A stretch of 64,000 bases of DNA from Gemmatirosa kalamazoonensis. Lineage in GTDB: Bacteria; Gemmatimonadota; Gemmatimonadetes; Gemmatimonadales; Gemmatimonadaceae. Each line of letters opens with the position of its first letter. The stretch's first letter is position 1. Made by a program: the position numbers and the translations under genes. The DNA lies in assembly GCF_000522985.1 (NCBI RefSeq), contig NZ_CP007128.1, positions 3,456,220 through 3,520,219 on the forward strand, given 5' to 3'. Positions 51,822 through 59,509 of the stretch are shown here, one piece after another. A model generated the notes under the pieces. The model ran no database searches, was not told where the DNA came from, and saw only the letters and a program-made list of their open reading frames with translations.

Positions 51822-54206
51822 ATGACTACGGTCGCAGAGATCTTCGAGACCATGGAGTACGGGCCGGCGCCCGAGGCGGACGCGCCCGTTAGGCAGTGGC
51901 TCCAGGCGCACGACGGGAAGTTCGGGCAGTACGTGAACGGCCGCTGGACCGACGTCGACGACGCGCGGCTGTTCGACGTGCAGGAGCCGGCGAACGGCAA
52001 GCGGCTCGCACGCGTGTCGCAGGGCAACGAGGCCGACGTGGACGCGGCGGTGCAGGCGGCGCGCGCCGCGCTGCCGAAGTGGAAGGCGTTGGGCGGCCAT
52101 GCGCGCGCCCGCTACCTGTACGCGCTCGCCCGCGCGGTGCAGAAGCACTCGCGGCTGCTCGCCGTGCTGGAGACGATGGACAACGGGAAGTCCATCCGCG
52201 AGACGCGCGACATCGACATCCCGCTCGTGGCGCGGCACTTCTACCACCACGCCGGGTGGGCGCAGCTGCTGGAGTCGGAGTTCGCGGGCTACGAGGGCGC
52301 GGGCGTCGTGGGGCAGATCATCCCGTGGAACTTCCCGCTGCTCATGCTCGCGTGGAAGGTCGCGCCCGCGCTCGCCGCCGGCTGCACGGTGGTGCTGAAG
52401 CCGGCCGAGTTCACGCCGATGACGGCGCTCGCGTTCGCCGAGCTGGCGCACGAGGTGGGGCTGCCTAACGGCGTGCTGAACATCGTCACCGGCGACGGCG
52501 AGACGGGCAAGCTGCTCGTCGCGCACGAGGGCGTCGACAAGCTCGCGTTCACCGGATCGACCGAGGTGGGACGCATCATCCGGAAGGCGACGGCGGGGAG
52601 CGGCAAGAAGCTGTCGCTGGAGCTGGGCGGCAAAAGCCCGTTCATCGTGTTCGACGACGCGGACCTCGACAGCGTCGTCGAGGGCGTGGTCGACGCGATC
52701 TGGTTCAACCAGGGGCAGGTGTGCTGCGCCGGCTCGCGGCTGCTGGTGCAGGAGGGCGTCGCCGACCGCCTGTACGAGAAGCTGCGCGCGCGCATGGAGC
52801 GCCTGCGGCTCGGCAACCCGCTCGACAAGGCGGTGGACATCGGCGCCATCGTCGCCCCGGTGCAGCTCGAGCGCATCCGCGGACTCGTTGAGCAGGGACG
52901 CGAGGAGGGCGCGCAGATGTGGCAGCCGTCGTGGGCGTGCCCGGCGGAAGGATGCTTCTACCCGCCGACGCTGTTCACCGACGTGAGCCCGTCGGCGACG
53001 ATCGCCCAGGTGGAGATCTTCGGCCCCGTGCTCGTCGCGATGACGTTCCGCACGCCCGGCGAGGCGGTGTCGCTGGCGAACAACACGCCGTACGGGCTCG
53101 CCGCGAGCGTGTGGAGCGAGAACATCAACCTCGCGCTCGACGTCGCGCCGAAGCTGAAGTGCGGCGTGGTCTGGGTGAACTCCACGAACCTGTTCGACGC
53201 CGCGGCGGGATTCGGCGGCTATCGCGAGTCGGGCTTCGGGCGCGAGGGCGGGCGGGAAGGGATGTGGGAGTATCTGAAGCCTGCCGGGACTCGGGACCCG
53301 GGACCCGGGACTCGGGAGTCCGCAGCCCCGAGTCCCGAGTCCCGAGTCCCGAGTCCCGACGGTCTACCGCCGATCGACCGAACTCCCAAGCTCTATGTCG
53401 GCGGCAAGCAGGCACGTCCCGATTCGGGCTACAGCCGGCGGGTGCTCGGCGCGGACGGGCGTGTGCTCGGCGCCGTCGGCGAGGGGAACCGCAAGGATCT
53501 GCGCAACGCCGTGGAGGCCGCGCACAAGGCGGCAGGGTGGGCGAAGACGAGCGGCCACGCGAAGGCGCAGATCCTCTACTACACGGCCGAGAACCTCGCC
53601 GCGCGCGCCGACGAGTTCGCGCGCCGCATCGACGACCTGACCGGCCGCGGCGACGGGCGCGCGGAGATCGACGCGGCGGTGTCGCGGCTGTTCACGTACG
53701 CGGCGTGGGCCGACAAGTACGACGGTCTCGTGCACGACGTGCCGATCCGTGGCGTCGCGCTCGCGATGAACGAGCCGATCGGGGTCGTCGGCGTCGCGTG
53801 CCCGGACGAGGCGCCGCTGCTCGGCTTCGTGTCGCTCGTCGCGCCGCTCGTCGCCACCGGCAACACGGTGATCGCGATCCCGTCGGAGAAGTACCCGCTC
53901 GCGGCGACGGACTTCTACGGAGTGCTCGACACGAGCGACGTGCCGGGTGGCGTCATCAACATCGTCACCGGCGAGCGCGACTCGCTCGCGAAGACGCTGG
54001 CCGAGCACGACGACGTGGACGCGATCTGGTACTTCGGTCCGCGCGAGGGCGCGAAGGCCGTCGAGCTGGCGTCCGCGTCGAACATGAAGCGCACGTGGAC
54101 GGAGTGGACGCCGCGTGCGTGGCGCGACGCGCGCGTGGCCGAGGGGCGCGAGTTCCTGCGGCAGGCGACCCAGGTCAAGAACGTGTGGATCCCGTACGGC
54201 GAGTGA
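51822..54206 (+). CDS. two-domain aldehyde dehydrogenase (active plus degenerate ALDH domain)
   Basis: Protein of 794 aa. Residues 1-485 are a full ALDH: IIPWNFPLLMLAWKVAPALA, FTGSTEVGRIIRKATAGSG, KLSLELGGKSPFIVF (general-base Glu) and WFNQGQVCCAGSRL with C301 as nucleophile. Residues about 488-513 are coded by a palindromic repeat. Residues 520-794 are a second ALDH-like domain (LYVGGKQARPDSGYSRRVLG, NEPIGVVGVACPDEAPLLG, GGVINIVTG) that lacks the catalytic-Cys part and ends early. Similar fused proteins exist next to deoC in other phyla. The likely substrate is acetaldehyde from DeoC. Confidence 0.9.
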   Translation: MTTVAEIFETMEYGPAPEADAPVRQWLQAHDGKFGQYVNGRWTDVDDARLFDVQEPANGKRLARVSQGNEADVDAAVQAARAALPKWKALGGHARARYLYALARAVQKHSRLLAVLETMDNGKSIRETRDIDIPLVARHFYHHAGWAQLLESEFAGYEGAGVVGQIIPWNFPLLMLAWKVAPALAAGCTVVLKPAEFTPMTALAFAELAHEVGLPNGVLNIVTGDGETGKLLVAHEGVDKLAFTGSTEVGRIIRKATAGSGKKLSLELGGKSPFIVFDDADLDSVVEGVVDAIWFNQGQVCCAGSRLLVQEGVADRLYEKLRARMERLRLGNPLDKAVDIGAIVAPVQLERIRGLVEQGREEGAQMWQPSWACPAEGCFYPPTLFTDVSPSATIAQVEIFGPVLVAMTFRTPGEAVSLANNTPYGLAASVWSENINLALDVAPKLKCGVVWVNSTNLFDAAAGFGGYRESGFGREGGREGMWEYLKPAGTRDPGPGTRESAAPSPESRVPSPDGLPPIDRTPKLYVGGKQARPDSGYSRRVLGADGRVLGAVGEGNRKDLRNAVEAAHKAAGWAKTSGHAKAQILYYTAENLAARADEFARRIDDLTGRGDGRAEIDAAVSRLFTYAAWADKYDGLVHDVPIRGVALAMNEPIGVVGVACPDEAPLLGFVSLVAPLVATGNTVIAIPSEKYPLAATDFYGVLDTSDVPGGVINIVTGERDSLAKTLAEHDDVDAIWYFGPREGAKAVELASASNMKRTWTEWTPRAWRDARVAEGREFLRQATQVKNVWIPYGE
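53284..53359. repeat. intragenic palindromic element of GGGACTC units, in frame
   Basis: The left arm holds GGGACTC/GGGACCC units (53286-53319) and the right arm GAGTCCC units (53327-53358), with a short loop. It lies between the two ALDH domains and adds a peptide (GTRDPGPGTRES, then SPESRVPSPDG) close to that encoded at 4139-4208 in the helicase. Confidence 0.85.
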
Positions 54207-54298
54207 CCGCCGCCGCATTCACATCGGGGCCCGTGGCACGTCCAGTGTATTAGGTGCGGCGGACGACGGATCGGCCCGAATCGGTGTGAGTGCGGGAC

Positions 54299-55282
54299 AT
54301 GACGAGACGCGTGCGAATGGTGGCGGCGCTGGTCGCCGTGTTGCTCGTAGCGGCGTGCGCGCAGCTCATCGGCGCGCGCGGCCTCACGGCGGCGGCGCCC
54401 GGTGAGACGTCCTTTCACACGCTGCACGTGGGCGGACGCGAGCGGTCGTTCCTCCTCCACCTGCCGCCGGCCGCCGACTCGGGTCGGCGCGTGCCGCTCC
54501 TGCTCTCATTCCACGGCTACACCGAGAACGCGAACGTCAACATGGAGATGACGCGGCTGAACGAGGTGGGCGACCGCCTCGGCTTCGCGGTCGCGTATCT
54601 CAACGGCACGGGCAAGCTGCGCTTCGCGGGGCTCACGTGGAACGCGGCCACCTGCTGCGGCTCCGCGGAGCGACTGCGCGTGAACGACGTGGCGTTCGCG
54701 CGCGCCGTGGTGGACACGCTCGCGCACGCGCTTCCGGTGGACTCGTCGCGGGTGTTCGCCACGGGCTTCTCGGCGGGCGGCATGATGTCGCTGCTCCTCG
54801 CCTGCGCGCGGCGGCAGTTCATCTACGGTGCGGCCGACGTGGCGGGCGCCATGCCCGACACGACGTGCGCGACCCGCGCGCGCATGGCGGTGCTGCTCGT
54901 GCGCGGCGATGAGGACGTGGAGCTGGAGAAGGACCACACCGAGCATCGGCATCGCAACAACCACTTCTACGCCGTGTCGTTCCCGGGCGCACGCCGCTTC
55001 TGGGCGGCCCACAACGGGTGCGCACCGGACGCGCGCGTCGACAGCACCGCCGACTACGTCCTCGTGTCGCAGCTCGGGTGCCCGCCGGGGCGCGACGTGC
55101 GCGAGCTGATCGTGCGCGGGCAGGGGCACATCTGGCCGGGCGGGGTGCGCGTGTGGATGTTCGAGCCGCGTCCATCGCCGCACGTGGACGCGTCGACCAT
55201 CGTCGCGCGGTTCCTGCTCGACGAGGACGCCACGGCGCGCGAGAGCATGCGCGCCGCGCATGCCGGGCCGGGCCGGCGGTGA
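54299..55282 (+). CDS. LpqC/PHB-depolymerase-like esterase, lipoprotein (copy 1)
   Basis: Protein of 327 aa. The signal sequence ends in lipobox LLVAAC. The alpha/beta-hydrolase of the CE1/LpqC group shows VPLLLSFHGYTENANVNMEM, a conserved CC pair in NAATCCGSAERL, the nucleophile Ser in FATGFSAGGMMSLLLAC, and the catalytic His in RGQGHIWPGG. It probably hydrolyses feruloyl, acetyl or polyhydroxyalkanoate esters outside the inner membrane. It is a tandem paralogue of the next gene. GTG 54290 is a possible alternative start. Confidence 0.88.
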   Translation: MTRRVRMVAALVAVLLVAACAQLIGARGLTAAAPGETSFHTLHVGGRERSFLLHLPPAADSGRRVPLLLSFHGYTENANVNMEMTRLNEVGDRLGFAVAYLNGTGKLRFAGLTWNAATCCGSAERLRVNDVAFARAVVDTLAHALPVDSSRVFATGFSAGGMMSLLLACARRQFIYGAADVAGAMPDTTCATRARMAVLLVRGDEDVELEKDHTEHRHRNNHFYAVSFPGARRFWAAHNGCAPDARVDSTADYVLVSQLGCPPGRDVRELIVRGQGHIWPGGVRVWMFEPRPSPHVDASTIVARFLLDEDATARESMRAAHAGPGRR

Positions 55283-55292
55283 GCCAGCCGCG

Positions 55293-56225
55293 GTGAGCGC
55301 GGCGCTCGCGCGCCTGGCGTTAGGCCTCCTCGCGCTCGCCGCGGGATGCGCTCCGCTGCTCGGCGCGCGGCCGCTCGCGGCGGCGCGGCCCGGTGCCACG
55401 ACGTTCCACACGGTGCGGGTGGGCGGGCGCGAGCGGTCGTACATGCTGCACCTCCCGGCCGGCATGACGAACGACGTGCCGCGCCCGCTGGTGCTCGTCT
55501 TCCACGGGAACACGGGCAACGCCACGACCGTGCGCGCCGAGTCGAACCTGGACGCGGTGTCCGACCGCTTCGGCTACGAGGTGGCGTATCTCAACGGCAC
55601 CGGATCGCTCCGCTATGCGGATCTCACCTGGAACGTGCGGACGTGCTGCGGCTTCGCGCTCCGCCACCGCGTGGACGACGTTGGCTTCGCGCGCGCCGTG
55701 GTGGACGCGCTCGCGACGACGGAGCACGCGGACCGCTCGCGCGTGTATGCCGCCGGCCTCTCGTCGGGAGGGACGCTCGCGCTGCTGCTCGCGTGCGACG
55801 CGAGCGATCTCGTCGCCGGCGTCGCCTCCGTGGCCGGGACGATGCCGGAGACACCCTGCGAGCCGGCGCGCCGTCTCACGGTGCTGCTCGTGCGCGGCGA
55901 GCGCGACGACGAGCTGGCGCGCGACCACGCGGAGAACGCGGCGCGCGGCTCGCCGGCATACGCGACGTCGTTCGATGCGGCGCAGGCGTTCTGGGCGGCG
56001 CGCGACGGGTGCGCCGGCGCCACGGTCCGCGATTCCACGCCGCTCGCCGCCATCGTGCGATCGGCCGACTGCCCGACGGGCGTCGGGGTCGAGCAGGTCA
56101 TCGTGCGCGGACAGGGGCACGCGTGGCCCGGCGGCGCGAAGCCGTGGTGGTTCTCGCCCGCGCCGTCGCCGCTCGACGGCGCGTCGTTGATGCTCGAGCT
56201 CTTCTCGCGCGCGGCGGCGCGCTGA
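55293..56225 (+). CDS. LpqC/PHB-depolymerase-like esterase, lipoprotein (copy 2)
   Basis: Protein of 310 aa from GTG 55293; the signal ends in lipobox LAAGC. It matches the preceding gene along its length: FHTVRVGGRERSYMLHLPAG versus FHTLHVGGRERSFLLHLPPA, the CC pair in NVRTCCGFALR, Ser in YAAGLSSGGTLALLLAC and His in RGQGHAWPGG. The pair arose by tandem duplication and has diverged well. It starts 10 nt after the stop of copy 1, so both are in one operon. It is convergent with the GHL10 gene. Confidence 0.87.
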   Translation: MSAALARLALGLLALAAGCAPLLGARPLAAARPGATTFHTVRVGGRERSYMLHLPAGMTNDVPRPLVLVFHGNTGNATTVRAESNLDAVSDRFGYEVAYLNGTGSLRYADLTWNVRTCCGFALRHRVDDVGFARAVVDALATTEHADRSRVYAAGLSSGGTLALLLACDASDLVAGVASVAGTMPETPCEPARRLTVLLVRGERDDELARDHAENAARGSPAYATSFDAAQAFWAARDGCAGATVRDSTPLAAIVRSADCPTGVGVEQVIVRGQGHAWPGGAKPWWFSPAPSPLDGASLMLELFSRAAAR

Positions 56226-56239
56226 CGCCGGGCCGGCGC

Positions 56240-58060
56240 CTACTCGACGCGCACGACCGCGGGCCGACCCGTCACGCCGGTCGGGCTCACCGGAACGACC
56301 GCCGCGGCGCGCGCCCGCTCGCCGTTAGGCAGCAGCACCGGCAGCAGCGTCAGATCGCCGGGCAGCGTCGTGGTCGACCAGCGGCCGGCCGCGTCGCGGA
56401 GCTGCAGCACCCACCACCGCACCGGTGCCGCGCCCGTGTCCGCGTGCACGCGCACCGCGGGCCCCGCGACGAGCGTGCGCGGCGTCGGCGCCATCTCACC
56501 ACGCGACCGCGGCGCGGCGGCGTCCTTCGTCACGCGCAGGCCGGACGCGGGGGCGGGCTCCGGCGGCTCCGCGGCGGCGTCGGACGCGCAGCCGGCGAGC
56601 ACCGGCGCCGACGGTGCCGCCGCGCCGAGCCACGGGCTGGCGGGCGGCAGCGCGGGCTCCGCGTAGGTGTCGCGCAGCCGCTGCCCGAGCGGACCGTCGG
56701 GCGCCATGGCGGCGAGGCGGAAGTGGAAGTGGCCTAACGATTCGGGCGTGCCCGCGCGCGCCTGCCGCAGCCATGCGATCTCCGCCGGGATCTCGGCCGC
56801 CGGCCACGGCGAGCCGCGCGACTCCACGCGCATGGTGAACAGTCCCGGCCAGATGTGCCGACCGGCGACGTTCTCGCCGCGCCACCACGCGTCGAGCCGC
56901 GTGAAGCGCCGCTCCTCGCCGTCGAGCTGCCAGTAGAGCTGCGGCGCGAGGTAGTCGAGCCATCCCTCACGCAGCCACTGGCGCGAGTCGGCGAAGATCT
57001 CCGTGTACGCGTCGAGCCCCGAGAGCCCCGGCGGATTGCCCGGGCGCCAGATGCCGAACGGGCTGATGCCGACGAGCACCCATGGCTTGCGCTCCTTCAC
57101 CCCGCGGTAGAGCGACGCGATGAAGTCGCTCACGTTCGCGCGGCGGAAGGCCCCGCGCGTGTCGTACTTGTCGCGGCCGTAGCGCGCCCAGCTCGTCGCG
57201 TCCGGGAACTCGATCGTGCGGTGCGTGACGACGGTGTGGCGCCGCTTGCCGCGCCCGACGCGGTGGCGGATCGTCTCCGTCTCCTGATACGGGTAGAAGT
57301 AGTCGTCGAGGTGCACCGCATCGATGTCGTAGCGGTCCACGACCTCGAGGATCGCGTCGAGCACGTTGCGCCGCGCGTCCGGGTAGCCGGGGTCGATCCA
57401 CGTCTGCGAGCCGTAGCGCACGATCCACCGCGGATGCTCGCGCCGCAGGAACGTGGCGCCGGGCCGATAGTCGCCGTCGGGCGGCGCGGCGCGGAACGGG
57501 TTGAACCACGCGTGCAGCTGCAGGCCGCGCCGGTGCGCCTCGGCGACCGCGAACGCGAGCGGGTCGTAGCCGGGCGACGCGGCCTCGCCGCGCGCACGCG
57601 TGAGGTAGCTCGACCACGGCGCGCGCCGCGTCGGATACATGGCGTCGGCGGCGACGCGCACGTGCAGCACGACCGCGTTCAGGCCGAGCGCGACCGCGCG
57701 GTCGAGCACCGCGAGCAGCTCGGCGCGCTGCGCGTCGGGGGACATGTCGGAGCGCGACGGCCACTCGCCGCCCTCCACCGGCGACACCCACGCGGCCCGC
57801 ATCTCGCGCGTGACCGGCGGCAGTTGCAGCGACGCGACTTCCTCGTCCGGGAGCGGGTCCCCGCACGCGGCGGCCGATGCGGCGCGGTCCGGCTTCCACT
57901 GCGCGGCGCCGACGCCGACGCCCATCGCGGCGACGACGAGCATCGCCGCGGTCGCGGCCCGCACGAAAACGTCACGCGCCGCACGGTCGCGCCGTGCACG
58001 TGGAACCGGGCGGGGTATTCTTCGATCGCTGCCGTGCCGCTCGTGCATGCGCCGCTCCAT
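56240..58060 (-). CDS. GHL10-type glycoside hydrolase
   Basis: Up to 606 aa (an ATG at 58048 gives a slightly shorter form). A basic N-terminus and one hydrophobic segment (AATAAMLVVAAMGVGVGAAQ) act as signal or anchor. The TIM barrel of GHL10 (DUF187) follows: REMRAAWVSPVEGGEWPSRS, LGLNAVVLHVRVAADAMYP, LQLHAWFNPFRAAPPDG, DIDAVHLDDYFYPYQE (catalytic Asp pair), WVLVGISPFGIWRPGNP and LDYLAPQLYWQLDGEER. A disordered C-terminal region ends in a short beta domain. Relatives (YngK, DigH) cleave denuded or other glycans of the cell wall. Confidence 0.9.
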   Translation of the reverse strand: MERRMHERHGSDRRIPRPVPRARRDRAARDVFVRAATAAMLVVAAMGVGVGAAQWKPDRAASAAACGDPLPDEEVASLQLPPVTREMRAAWVSPVEGGEWPSRSDMSPDAQRAELLAVLDRAVALGLNAVVLHVRVAADAMYPTRRAPWSSYLTRARGEAASPGYDPLAFAVAEAHRRGLQLHAWFNPFRAAPPDGDYRPGATFLRREHPRWIVRYGSQTWIDPGYPDARRNVLDAILEVVDRYDIDAVHLDDYFYPYQETETIRHRVGRGKRRHTVVTHRTIEFPDATSWARYGRDKYDTRGAFRRANVSDFIASLYRGVKERKPWVLVGISPFGIWRPGNPPGLSGLDAYTEIFADSRQWLREGWLDYLAPQLYWQLDGEERRFTRLDAWWRGENVAGRHIWPGLFTMRVESRGSPWPAAEIPAEIAWLRQARAGTPESLGHFHFRLAAMAPDGPLGQRLRDTYAEPALPPASPWLGAAAPSAPVLAGCASDAAAEPPEPAPASGLRVTKDAAAPRSRGEMAPTPRTLVAGPAVRVHADTGAAPVRWWVLQLRDAAGRWSTTTLPGDLTLLPVLLPNGERARAAAVVPVSPTGVTGRPAVVRVE

Positions 58061-58111
58061 GCCTCCGTCGCCGCCGCTCCGTCAGCGCGGCGAGCACGTT
58101 CATACTCCACG

Positions 58112-59506
58112 ATGCCGTCGAAGATTCCCGCACGTGTCGCACCGTCATGCCTGGCCACGCTCGTCGCCGTCCTGCTCGGCGCCTGTGGTGGACAGGGACG
58201 GGCGGCGAAGTCCGAGTTCCTCACGCCGACGACGCTGCCGCCGAGCGAGCCGGCGGTGATCGCGCTGCCGGTCACGATCGTGACGAGCGCCGTGCAGACG
58301 CACCTCGAGCGTACGCTGCCGCGCGCCGACAGCCTGGACCAGGCGCGCTGTCAATCGCTCGGCGGCGCCGTGTGTCACCAGTACGTGTTCCGCCGCGATA
58401 CGTTGGCGCTGCACGTCGCCGGCGATCGCATCGACGTGCTCGCGCGGCTGCGCTACCGCGGGCGCGTGTCGCTGCCCACCGGCGGCAGCGTGGGGAGCTG
58501 CGGCTACCCGCCGGAGCCGATGCCGCGCGCCGAGCTGCGCTTCACGACGTCGCTGTACTGGACCACCGCCTGGCGGCTCGCGTCGCGCAACACGTCGCTC
58601 ACGTCGTCGCTTCCCGACCCGTGCCGCGTGACGCTGCTCGGCATCGACGCGACGCCGATCATGCGCCGCATCGCCGACGCGCAGCTCGCGCGCGTGGCGC
58701 AGGAGGTGGACTCCGCGCTCCCCACGCTCGCCGACCTGCGCCGCCCCGCCGACTCGCTGTGGCGCGCGATGCAGGAGCCGATGCCGCTCGACTCCACGGG
58801 CTCGCTGTGGCTGCTCATGAACCCCGAGCGCGTGGGGCTCGCCGCGCTCGACGGGCAGGGCACGACGATCCGCACCGGGCTCACGCTCGTCGCGCGTCCG
58901 CGCGTGGTGACGGGGGCGCGGCCGGACATCACGGTGCGGCCGCTGCCGTCACTCGCGCTCGCGCCCCTCGCGCGGGGCCTCCGCGTGCCGGTGCAGGTGG
59001 AGATGCCGTTCGCCGCGGTGAGTCGACGCGCGACGGAGCTGCTCGCCGCGGAGACGGCGCGCGAGCCGCTGAAGGTGACGCGCGTGGACGTCGCGGGAGC
59101 GGGCGATTCGGCCGTCGTGCGCCTCGCGCTCGCCGGCCGCATGAACGCGTCGCTCACGCTCGCCGGCCGGCCGCGGTTCGACGTCGGCACGCGCACGCTC
59201 GTCGTCGACGACCTGCACTACAGCGTGGAGAGCCGCGACTTCCTGTCGCGCGTGAAGGCGACGCTCGGCGCGCCGCTCATCCGGCACGCGATCGAGCAGG
59301 CGACGAACGGGGGCCGCCTCGCGCTCGGCCCGCAGCTCGACTCGGCGCGCGCGCAGCTCACGGCGCAGATGAACCGCCCGCTCGCGCCCGACGTCGTCGT
59401 CGGCGGCGGCGTCACGAGCCTGCGCCTAACGGGCCTCTACCTCACGAACGACGCGTTCGTCGTGCGCGTGCTGCTCGAAGGGGAGGCGGGGCTGTGGGCG
59501 AAGTGA
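58112..59506 (+). CDS. DUF4403-family lipoprotein
   Basis: Protein of 464 aa from ATG 58112. The signal ends in lipobox LLGAC. The sequence fits DUF4403, a family of envelope proteins with a repeated SMP/TULIP-like pattern: SEPAVIALPVTIVTSAVQTH, LRYRGRVSLPT, LRVPVQVEMPFAAVSRRATE, LVVDDLHYSVESRDFLSRV and LRLTGLYLTNDAFVVRVLLE. Two cysteine pairs may be disulfides. The function is unknown; a lipid-transfer-like fold is inference. It ends 3 nt from the stop of the convergent hexosaminidase gene. Confidence 0.82.
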   Translation: MPSKIPARVAPSCLATLVAVLLGACGGQGRAAKSEFLTPTTLPPSEPAVIALPVTIVTSAVQTHLERTLPRADSLDQARCQSLGGAVCHQYVFRRDTLALHVAGDRIDVLARLRYRGRVSLPTGGSVGSCGYPPEPMPRAELRFTTSLYWTTAWRLASRNTSLTSSLPDPCRVTLLGIDATPIMRRIADAQLARVAQEVDSALPTLADLRRPADSLWRAMQEPMPLDSTGSLWLLMNPERVGLAALDGQGTTIRTGLTLVARPRVVTGARPDITVRPLPSLALAPLARGLRVPVQVEMPFAAVSRRATELLAAETAREPLKVTRVDVAGAGDSAVVRLALAGRMNASLTLAGRPRFDVGTRTLVVDDLHYSVESRDFLSRVKATLGAPLIRHAIEQATNGGRLALGPQLDSARAQLTAQMNRPLAPDVVVGGGVTSLRLTGLYLTNDAFVVRVLLEGEAGLWAK

Positions 59507-59509
59507 GCG

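Noticed and set aside
56855-58111. Plus-strand extension upstream of the DUF4403 lipoprotein
   Set aside because: It runs antisense to the GHL10 gene; the lipoprotein signal at 58112 marks the real start.
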